Below are positions 22,874 to 34,100 of a stretch of 64,000 nt of DNA, piece after piece; position 1 is the first letter of the stretch; each line of letters begins with the position of its first letter. The DNA is taken from positions 11,529,361 through 11,593,360 of the forward strand of contig OX336343.1 in NCBI GenBank assembly GCA_946902875.1. The letters are read 5' to 3'. The stretch comes from Nematopogon swammerdamellus (Eukaryota; Arthropoda; Insecta; Lepidoptera; Adelidae). The notes beneath the pieces were generated by a model. The model did no database searches and was not told the origin of the DNA. It saw only the letters and a program-made list of their open reading frames with translations. The translations under genes and the position numbers were made by a program.

Positions 22874-23624
22874 ACAGGATAGGGGTGATCTTTTTACGAG
22901 CGGCTTCGAGCGACAGGTGCGGCCTACCCCCGACCCCCTCGGCCGACCCTAAAACCTTCCGAGTATCCTTTGAATACATTTCTGCACGTAAATATCATTG
23001 TGAATTCACTAGCCACATGAACTCTGCAACCAATCCCGTCGGATTAAATAGAAGATGGATTCAAACTGATTCAGTGTAGATTTATTCATGAAATGGTACA
23101 TCTTGAAATAATACGCTTGTTCCGGTTGACAATTTTTTATATGCCTTCGCAGCATTATAACATCGAGCGAAACACGTGAATAAAAATAAATATATGGAAG
23201 CCCGGTTCGCCTAAAATTCTAATGCTAAAATTTTCATTATAATAGGGTTGGTAGATATTAAGCTCAAGAGTACAGGAAAACCAACGAATTAAAAAGTATC
23301 GTATGTTTGTTGTTTTAGTACGGAATTTTAATTGTGCAAGCCTGACTAGGTCTTCACCGGTTTGTTTTGTAATTGTAATGTATGAAAAAACTAAACCCTT
23401 ATAGGATCACTCTTGTGGCTGTCTGTCCGTCTGTCATAGCTTAATTTCTCCGAATCCACTGGAAGAAAAATGTTTCAACATTATAGAGTTTCGTACATAT
23501 ATATAGAGTTTGAATTTTGATGATCCAATTACGATCGTATAACGCAAATGGACCAATTTCGATTTTGAGGTCGAATTTGGGGGGCAAATTAGAACGAAAA
23601 AAAATTTTTTTTCCAATGCATTGT
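22874..23624. other. Unannotated stretch
   Basis: No supported gene. 23400-23600 contains GTCTGTCCGTCTGTCATAGC, reminiscent of family B but too short to assign. Confidence 0.4.
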
Positions 23625-23639
23625 TTATTGTTTATTGTA

Positions 23640-23790
23640 TAATTTCATCCACAGGTAGGTAACCTACGCTTGGACATGTCGAAAATTCCGCCAGTTCTAA
23701 ATTCAATGCGAAGAAGAACTGACAAACAAACTTCGCAAGTCACAATGTTTTGTTAGTACCTTATAAGTATTATATTATAGTAACTTATAA
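23640..23790 (-). repeat. Dispersed repeat family E, inverted copy
   Basis: Reverse-complement match by eye to 13300-13420: CCTACGCTTGGACATGTCG, CTTCGCAAGTCACAATG and TTTTGTTAGTACCTTATAAG. Confidence 0.65.
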
Positions 23791-23815
23791 ATAATTAACC
23801 CATACTACCGCTCAC

Positions 23816-24231
23816 AAGAGCATTAATATTTACAGCATAAACATGAATACTGAAGAATCTGACCACTCTGCCTATTTAAATTTACCTATATCTGGTGTAT
23901 AGTGCCATCGTCAATTTGATACTTAAATATATCAAGTCAATTCAACAAATATTAGTAAAAGTTTATTACAAAGAAATGTAATAAGTCATGTTAAAAATCT
24001 AAAGATACAAAGTGTATATATTATGTGACATCAATGAAAAGGGCTCGTTTAATGAATACAAATGTATATATTATGATTTTATAATGCATAATTTTAAAAG
24101 ATATTAAAGAAAATATACAAAATTCGAGCATTTCTCCCCCTTATTATTATAGCATTTCTCGAAGTGACTCAGTCTAAAAATTCGAAAAAAAATTGGGAAT
24201 ATTGGGCCTCTCTTATAATTAAAAAAAACTC
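23816..24231. other. Unannotated AT-rich stretch
   Basis: No gene, RNA or repeat that I can support. Confidence 0.4.
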
Positions 24232-24850
24232 AGGTGCACTCCGGGAGTGCCGGCAGAAGTGAAAACAACACCGTAACATTGCTTAGAAAAACATTAAAAA
24301 CATATTTATGTTAAAGTAGAATGGACAGACATGCATTTGTTACGGAACCCTACATTCATTTTGCAGAACTTAGTAGAATGGGCAGACATAAACGTGTTAC
24401 GGAACGCTACTTTTATTATAAAATAACCGTCGGAGGACCTTGGTTGAAAATTGTAAAATTTAGTAGAACGGACAGACATGCATTTGTTACATACCCCTTA
24501 CATTACCCTACATTAATTTTGAAATAAATGTTAAATTTAGTAGAACGGACAAACATGCATTTGTTACGGAACGCTACATCCATTTTGCAGAACTTAGTAG
24601 AATTGACAGACATAAACGAGTTACCGAACCCTACTTAACAGTTGCACTCCGGGAGTGCCGGCAGATCCCGTGCCACTCTAACTTAACCCTTAATGCAATG
24701 GCTTAAGGTTTCATTTTAAAAATGACGCTGACGCGATGTCGCGATGTCGCGAGTTATACTCGCGTACTGTATATACAGATATACATATACATGGGTTTTT
24801 TTTACCCACCTAAAAAAGTGCCAAGCTTTTTAGCGGCAAAGAAATGGTAC
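24232..24850 (+). repeat. Dispersed repeat family G with internal tandem units
   Basis: TGCACTCCGGGAGTGCCGGC occurs at both about 24236 and 24644. Between them is a diverged tandem repeat based on TTTAGTAGAACGGACAGAC and ATGCATTTGTTACGGAAC (about four copies). The right part (TTAACCCTTAATGCAATGG, then ACCCACCTAAAAAAGTGCC) is found in reverse complement at 51290-51410, and the head at 51690-51715. No coding function. Confidence 0.6.
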
Positions 24851-25009
24851 GGAACCTCCCCACGCGAGTTCGACTCGCACTTGATCGCTTTTTTGTTCAG
24901 AAAGCTGACAAGTTCCGTAGACATATTTACTTATGCATCTCGCTTTTATAGAGTTAGGTATCTTACATTACCGTACTGTACCTACATGATTCTGTATGTG
25001 TTGTTACAG

Positions 25010-25181
25010 GCAAAGCGTGGTTGTAAGGGCAAGTGCGACACGGTGCGCAGGGCGTGTGCGAGCGATGGATGCAGTTCGATGACGACGCCGCCACGAGCGT
25101 AGCGGCGTGCGGCATGCGCGGCTGACATGGCCCCCAGCTCCACCGCCTTACTCACGCTGGCGGCTCTCACTGCACTCGCCG
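25010..25181 (+). CDS. Exon 1 of host gene: leader, start codon, signal peptide
   Basis: Preceded by the acceptor 'tgttacag' at 25002-25009 and followed by the strong donor 'gtacgtag' at 25182. Translation starts at ATG 25127 (G at -3, G at +4) and reads MAPSSTALLTLAALTALA plus one base (phase 1), a typical signal peptide with hydrophobic core and A-L-A before Gly. The 117-nt leader part holds three short upstream frames: 25065-25082, 25079-25102 (overlapping the first) and 25114-25125, whose stop ends one base before the main ATG. An upstream untranslated exon is implied by the acceptor but was not found. Confidence 0.7.
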
Positions 25182-28100
25182 GTACGTAGCGGCATGCGAC
25201 GTGCGTGAGCGGCCGACATAATATACTCGCCCCATCGCTTTAGCCGCGCCGGCCGTACTCACTGCACTCGCCGGTACATAGCGGCATTAGACATTCGCGG
25301 CCGATATGTACCCCGCTCCATCGCCCCACTCACGCTGGCGGCTCTCACTGCACTCGCCGGTACATAGCGGCATTAGACATCCGCGGCCGACCTGTACCCA
25401 GCTCCATCGCCCCATTCACATTGGCGGCTCTCACTGCACTCGCCGGTACATAGCAGCATTAGACATCCGCGGCCGACATGTACCCAGCTCCATCGCCCCA
25501 CTCACCCTGGCGGCTCTCACTGCACTCGCCGGTACATAGCAGCATTAGACATCCGCGGCCGACATGTACCCAGCTCCATCGCCCCACTCACACTGGCGGC
25601 TCTCACGGCACTCGCCGGTAAATAGCGGCATTAGACATCCGCGGCCGACTTGTACCCAGCTCCAACTCCCCACTCACACTGGCGGCTCTCACTGCACTTG
25701 CCGTTACATAGCGGCATTAGACATCCGCGGCCGACATGTACCCAGCTCCATCGCCCCACTCACGCTGGCGGTTCTCACTGCACTCGCCGGTACATATCAG
25801 CATCAGACATGCACCCAGCTCCACGCCCCACTCACGCTGGCGGCTCTCAGTACCCAGCTCCATCGCCCCACTCACACTGGCGGCTCTCACTGCACTCGCC
25901 GGTACATAGCAGCATCAGACATGTATCCAGCTCCATCGCCCCACTCACGCTGGCGGCTCTCACTGCACTCGCCGGTACATAGCAGCATTAGACATGTACC
26001 CAGCTCCATCGCCCCACTCACGCTGGCGGCTCTCGCTGCACTCGCCGGTACATAGCGGCATTAGACATGTACCCAGCTCCATCGCCCCACTCACGCTGGC
26101 GGCTCTCGCTGCACTCGCCGGTACATAGCGGCATTAGACATGTACCCAGCTCCATCGCCCCACTCACGCTGGCGGCTCTCGCTGCACTCGCCGGTACATA
26201 GCAGCATTAGACATGTACCCAGCTCCATCGCCCCACTCACGCTGGCGGCTCTCGCTGCACTCGCCGGTACATAGCGGCATTAGACATGTACCCAGCTCCA
26301 TCGCCCCACTCACGCTGGCGGCTCTCGCTGCACTCGCCGGTACATAGCGGCATTAGACATGTACCCAGCTCCATCGCCCCACTCACGCTGGCGGCTCTCG
26401 CTGCACTCGCCGGTACATAGCGGCATTAGACATGTACCCAGCTCCATCGCCCCACTCACGCTGGCGGCTCTCGCTGCACTCCCCGGTACATATCGGCATT
26501 AGACATGTACCCAGCTCCATCGCCCCACTCACGCTGGCGGCTCTCACTGCACTCGCCGGTACATAGCAGCATTAGACATGTACCCAGCTCCATCGCCCCA
26601 CTCACGCTGGCGGCTCTCGCTGCACTCGCCGGTACATAGCGGTATTAGACATGTACCCAGCTCCATCGCCCCACTCACGCTGGCGGCTCTCGCTGCACTC
26701 GCCGGTACATAGCGGCATTAGACATGTACCCAGCTCCATCGCCCCACTCACGCTGGCGGCTCTCGCTGCACTCGCCGGTACATAGCGGTATTAGACATGT
26801 ACCCAGCTCCATCGCCCCACTCACGCTGGCGGCTCTCGCTGCACTCGCCGGTACATAGCGGCATTAGACATGTACCCAGCTCCATCGCCCCACTCACGCT
26901 GGCGGCTCTCGCTGCACTCGCCGGTACATAGCGGCGTGCAGCATACGAGCCGACATGTACCCACTGTTTTGGCCGGTACGCAGCGGCTTGCGGCATGACG
27001 GCGTGTGTGTCGGCAGGTTGCGGAGGAGCACCGGCGGCCGCGCCGCAGGGCAGCGTGCAGGGCGGCGTGCAGGGCGGTGCGCAGGTGCCGCCGGGCGCGC
27101 CGCACTCCACCCCCGCGCCGCCCGCCGGCATCGGAGGCGTGCGCAGGTGATCTATCTCCACAGTCCTAACATCTTCCACAATTTTTCATTCCCAACTCTT
27201 ACCATTTCACACATCCATTATTTCTTTCTAGCTGAGACAGCTCTTTTGGCGAAGAGCCAAAATGACAGAGGAAAATGCAAGAGGAAAAATTAAGAAATGG
27301 GAAAAGAGTTAATGAACGTATGAGCGGATATACCTTGCAGTCGAGCCGAGTATGTGGCAAGGTAGCATTGTGTAATGTGCTATACAATAGGTGTGTGTAT
27401 GGAATCTTAGTAATCTTATCGAAGTGTTTACCCTCCGATTATTCGCCGTCCTAAAACTCATAAAAATTATAATCCATAAATTGCCTCGACTGTAAATGTT
27501 ATTGTAACAACCATGTTGCGTCGACGTTTTGTTAAAAGGGTGAACCAAAAATTTTTGCGAAAATGCTTTTATTTCACCATTCCAAATTTATGATGCTATA
27601 TTCATAATTTTCGAGTGGTGTAAGGGCGAATATTGCACGTTCGCCGTTACTACAACCATATTTGAACCTTCTCGATAATTTTCAGTGATATTTGGGACAA
27701 CGAACAATATTCGCTTTACAATACTGGATTATTTTGTAGGTTTTTTTTAATGGAAAGCTAACGATGGGTATAGATGGGATATGGGATGGGATAGGTGTCT
27801 AACGATGCCCATGGACATTATTTGATGCACGGGGATTGCTCATGCCATGCCGGCCTGACAGGAGCCCTTTTGAAAAATCCTCAGGCTGTACTTGGGAGGA
27901 TGCAGATCCACATTCCACATTTTCCCATACTTTATTAGTTTAGTAGTTTTCATTTTCTTTTTGTAATGTCCCATTCATTTACATATGTGTTCCAGTAAAG
28001 TTTTGTATTACTTAATCATTTTCTTGAATTTAAACTTTGATTCTATGTTTTAAATAAATCGTGCAATTAAAAAGAAGTATTTTTTCATTTTAAAAACCTG

Positions 28101-31100
28101 AAAATATGTCATAATATACATATTATATTATATTATATTATATTATACATGGCTTTATTCATCATTTACAAAATCAAAATCATTTACATGGCTTAAAAAA
28201 AATCCAACGACCCCCAAATTAGAATCCCAGATTTTTGCAATACAAGACCAGGCAATTATCACAAAACAGTTTGAAAGAGATGTACTCAAACGAGAGGTCG
28301 ACGGTAAATGTCGCTTGTGCAGTGAACGTGACGAAACCGTAATGCACATTATATCAGGTTGTAAAATTTTGGTACAACCTCTGTATGTTAAAAGGCACAA
28401 CAATCTCGTAAAATATGTGTATTGGTGCCTTAGAAAGAAACATCAATTTCAAACAACCAAATTTTGGTGGCAATGTCCCTTAAATGAACCACATGTAATT
28501 GAAAACGAGTCTAGCAAAATTATCTGGGAACTACCAGTAACTACCGACCTTGCAATACCGAACAATAGACCAGATTTGATATATATAGATACATTGAAAA
28601 ATAAAACCTATCTCATTGATGTAACCGTGCCCTCAGATTACAACATTATGAAAAAGGAAGCAGAAAAATTATCAAAATACTATGCCCTCAAAATTGAAGT
28701 GGAAAGACTATGGAGCACAACGTGCAAAATTATTCCTATTGTTATTGGTACCACCGGAATTATTTCAAAAACTGCACAAAAATATATAGATATTTTAAAG
28801 GCGGATATAAAGATGGAAATTTTACAGAAGCAGGCGGCTATACATAGCACAAAAATTATGTCGAAATTTATGAGTGGATATTTGGAAGAACTAAATCAAA
28901 CAGAAAATCAATAGACCAGAGCTCCAAAATACTTATGTATAACATCTTAATGTACACCTTGTTCTTTTTCCTGGGAGGACCCTGGGCGGGAACAAGACGG
29001 ACTGTTGGCACTAAGATGCCGGAAACTCCAAAAATTGGATGAAGAAAGTTATAATAACTTTTTTTTAATGATGAACTGGCGAATAAGCCAAAATTCAAAT
29101 TTTTTTTTTATGGAAACTGTCACGTTTGGCTACATCACCTACAACATCCGTGATGTCAGTCCATAACTCCGGGTGAACTAGGTGCCATATCAGTGCTTCC
29201 CTTTATTTCATGTCGGCTACAACTATTTACATAGCGGTTTCGACCGACGTTTCGTTCAGTACCGTGGTACCAACCCGGCCGGAATAAACCCTGCCACCTA
29301 CTAAGGTAAGAAGGGAAGGGACCTACAGTTTAACGTGGACTCCGAACCACGGCTAGCCTCCAACGGTCTAGCGGTCACACATCCAAGTACTGAAATCGAA
29401 GAAAAAATAACAGGCAAAATTTTCATTTATTTCTTCTTTCTCAGATAAGCTAAATTATTATGTGAATGCTACATTAAAACACCGCAACACATCTTATATT
29501 TTCCTAAAAACAAATACAGTTTTTTGACAGCACATCAGTAAGTCGCATAGTATAATTTCAAAAGTGAAAAAAGCTTTTCCTGTAAAATTTGCCAAATGGT
29601 CAATTTGCCCTTTTCACAAAACACCGACGTTATTGTTGTGTGTTTATGTGTCGTGAAATAATTTATTTTCCAAGTTTATTCTAAAATTCTGATTACCTTA
29701 TTTCCATATTTCGGTTAAATTTTCCCCTTCAATAGGTATATTACAATACATTATATGTGTATGAATTATGATTCTATTAGGAACTATGTACTTAATTATT
29801 TTTAAAGTAATCAATAATCAAATTAAATACATTATGTGAAAAACAGAGTTAATATAGCGTTTACTATAAATAAAATAAATTTATACTGAAAACTTCTTAC
29901 TTGTGAAATTGCAATATTTACATGTGATTCCGAAATCGTAGTCGTTTTGTATCTATTTCCATATAATATCAGTGTTCAATCCTAGTCGTGTTGCTCTGCC
30001 TACAGTCAGCTCCAAAACAACTTCGACCTTTAGCAATAAAAAAATTTGACATTGTGAAAAGTACCCCGTACTACGGGTACGGGATACGAGAGTGAACTCT
30101 ACAAAAATGTAAAATTAACAGCGAGCTGCAGCAAGCTTGCCAACAGCAAAGTCGATAAGTATTATGCGATGTGCACCGAACCGTCTAATCGAAACAGAGT
30201 AAGTAGCAAATGGTGGAATGCCTGTTAATGGTCGGACATGTCCGTAATCCTGGGATCGGATGAGCCAGTAACCGCACACAGCAGCGCCTCGCCTCCAGGA
30301 TGCTTGCATGGAGCCCCACAGCACGTTCACTAGTGCGGCGAACTTAGTCATATATAAGGTGTTTCGTTAGTCATGTCAAAAATTTCGGGAGGGTTACATA
30401 CACATTCAAATAAACACGTTACGCAAAAAAAATTATGTGCTTTTAGCATTACTTTTCGAGAAATTTAACAAAACATGTTTGCTACCTAAACATTAACCTG
30501 TGTGTAACAGTAGGTAACTTGCATTGTACGGGGTCAATGACCGTACTATGTTCAAACGCAGAACAGCTGTTTGTTGTAAGTAAGTCACAAGGTCACCATG
30601 ATTGGTTTTTACAGCTACTTATTTCATTTTATTTTTTTGTTAGGAGAAAAAATGCTCCTATAAACATATGTTTTTTTTACGTAAAGTGTTTATTTGAGTG
30701 TGTATGTAACCCTCACGAAATGTTTTGACATGACTAACGAAACAGCTTATATACAGTACGCGGCAATAAATAATGTACATCGAGCTTTAGAAAGAGACAA
30801 TCCGGTTGCAGAGCGTTGTGGTCCCAGTCGCAAGAACTCGCACGTCTATCTGCGACAGGGTACGACGACGCTCTACAACCTATGATTGTCTCTTTCTAAA
30901 TCTCGATGTACATTATGTACTGTCGCGTACGTACATGTATTGTTTGCTGTTTAATTTTTTTCTTGATGTAATAGTAAATCCTTGAGACAATTTGGCTTCT
31001 GCCCGTGTACTTGTGGACACGTACATAGGTACACGATTTAATGAAAGTCGCTAGTAAGCTTCAGTCTAGTCCACTAAAAGCTACGTGTCTTGAATCGATG

Positions 31101-34100
31101 GAAGTTCAATAATCAAACATTTGAATGCCCGAATGAAATGTCGGTCGCGAGAGACTATCCATTATATTATTTACGATATCTAGTTTGAATAATTTAGAGT
31201 TTGAATTTAATTCATCTTATTCTTTGGGATACTTACTTGAATAATTTAAATAGGTAAATATGATAGAGCCTCGGCAAATGTAATGCGTAAAATGTTTTGA
31301 AAACTATAGCTTTATACATTATTTAAATATGAAACGGCTTCACTCGCGCTCGTTTTCTCATCTATACTTTATACAATTCCTGAAAGTGGTTCTTGATTAA
31401 TTCGATTAATTCCTATCTACCTTTAATTATTTAACCCAACCATATAGTGATATCATTAGTAGCACCGCCGATTCAGAATTTATTTTGTTTATACTTTTCC
31501 CTAAATTATGCTAGTACAATTCTTACTTCCCATTTCTATATTATTAAATACTACACTTTATTTTTCTAAATCTTCTAACTTTATATAATGGCTCTTTCTC
31601 TCCCGCAAGGAACGCAGAGTGTATGTGCCAAATACATAGACATACATACCAGCAAATCCAATGTACGTTTGTTAGTGAGAAAACGTGTGATTATAGACAC
31701 ACTAATGAATGATACATTTATAATTAAATTAATGAAATTTTATTTATATAAATAAAGATGTAGAGCTATAGTCGCATTATTTGAGATCGACTCAGTTCTT
31801 CTTGTTCTAGTTCAAATTAGCACATTTTTATTTATTTGATTCGAGAAAACATTTTCACAATAGAAAAATGTAAATCACAATGTCTCCCGTTAAGTAGTGA
31901 CCACAAGTTTAAGGCCCTCTAACTGACATGAGATGTTACACCACGGAATAAAGGCTTCGCATTTTGTGCTTTGTATTTAATTATCGCTGAACTAACTAAC
32001 AAAGGGCAAGATATAGCTTTATTCCGAGCCTTGAATTTAAATCACAAATGGACTGCAAGTAGATCTTCCTTTAAGTGGAGTTAATTGTTGCCAGTTGAAA
32101 AACTGCTTCATTGCTACTAACAAACAATAGCCAGTAGATGCACGTTCCGTAATTTGAATCGTTTGATCAACGTAAGGATTACATTGTGGAGTCGCATCAG
32201 TTGAGTAGTGTTGACCGCAGCATGCCCCGAGTTCTCGACAGTTTTACATTTTACCTACAAGCTCGCATGCTTGCACACTGATCGGAAACCATTTGAGTGC
32301 TGACAGCAAATGGCAACAACGTTATTGGTTTCGCTTACAGGAGCTTTCCGTATAGTCGCGAGCTTCGGCGCATAATATGTTCTCTGCCTCCGCTAGCGGA
32401 TTTTCTCACAAATATCGGTCTCGAGTCGCCTAGATATCGGGCACCATTGGTGGAAGACAAAAATCAACCATCCACGCGGCAGCCTCATCACTACACGGCT
32501 AAGCGATTGTAAGTGAAACTTTGTTCCGAGCCAACGCCAACTCCCACCCGGTAGCATATTTCCAAAGTCTAGTATGCGAGTTGCTCTGATTGGTCGTCTC
32601 AACTTTGGCGGGAAATATAAATTTCGGAAGCGAACCTACTGAAGCCGATATTCGTTTGGTCGTTTGTGTACTTTGGTGGTTCAGTCGTAGAGTGTAGGGT
32701 TTATTTTTTCGATATCAGCCATGGGTTCGTGTCCCTTTGCCAAAATATTTTTTGTTTTACTTTTTTTTAAGCATGTTAGGGTGTTAAAATTTGGTTATTT
32801 CTTTTTATAACCACATAAGAAATCTTTATTTTCGGAAATACTTCCGAAATTTATATTTCCCGCCAAAGTTGAGACGACCAATCAGAGCAACTCGCATACT
32901 AGACTTTGGAAATATGCCACCGGGTAGAGCCGAGCTCAGAGACCGGCGCCGCGGCGGCAACGCGGCGTCGTCGGCGAGGGACACCAGAGTGTCGCGGTGT
33001 GCTCTGGCCGGCGCGCGGCGCGGAGGCGGAGGCGGCGACAGCCCATTCCGCGACACTCAGCTTAGTAAGAAAGTAACGGCACGCAGGGAGCCCGGATCCC
33101 GCAGTGACACGTCGTTTGTCCGGAAAACAGATTCAGTCAGTATTCCAGAGGGCGCGGGTATCGCGACTGGCGCACGCGCGGCGACCCCACGCTCATCAAC
33201 TCGCTGTGGCGCAGCCGGCAGCCGCTCGGCATCCGCAAGCAGCTCGGTGAGTCGAGCGAATCTTCTTCATCTGATGGACTTCATCTCGCTTGAGTGATCT
33301 TTTTTTTTTATGGAAACTGACACGGTTGGCTACATCAACGTCCGTGATGTCAGCCCATAACACCGGGTGAACTAGGTGCCGTGTCAGTGCTTCCCCCTTT
33401 TGATCATGCCGGCTACACTGAACTGGTCGGAAAACACAAACTATTTACATAGTCGTTTCGACCGACGTTTCATTCAGTGCGGTGGTACCAACCCGGGCGG
33501 GTTAAATCCTACCACCAAGTAAGATTAGGAGGGAAGGGACCTACAGTTTTACGAGGAATCCGAACCTCGGTCAGCCTCCAACGGTCAGCGGTCACCCATC
33601 CAAGTACTGACCGCACCCAGCGTTGCTTAACAGTCAATAGCGACAGTTGAATGTCTGCACCACTGAGCTATCGAGGCTGACAACTCTCGGATCTCACTCC
33701 GACAAACCAAATACATGCATACAAATACTTTTAGTCTGCCATGGATATGCTAGGTCAATTTGGCTTACCATGGTTGCTAGTCCCGGTCATTTTGGCCGAG
33801 ATGTTTCGGACTGGTGCGTGCAGTCCGTCATCATGGCGAGCGCTCGGCCTGGCTGCGGTCGGGCACTCGCCCTGACGACGGAATGCACGCGCCAATCCGA
33901 AACGTCTCGGCCAAAATGACCGCGATTAACAACCATGGTAAGCCAAATTGACCTATTACAAATACATAAAATTTCCTTTATCCGACTCTGAAACATTATT
34001 TTTAAACGCATCCCGCAGGACACTTTCAACTTTTTCTACTAAAATGTAGTTTGATAGTCTCTTAATTTAGAACATACCAATTCAATTCAACCATTCAATG

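Noticed and set aside
26748..27179. Antisense 143-codon frame over the minisatellite end and exon 2
   Set aside because: It is the shadow of the 73-bp units and GC-rich exon; it reads through repeats whose period is not a coding unit.
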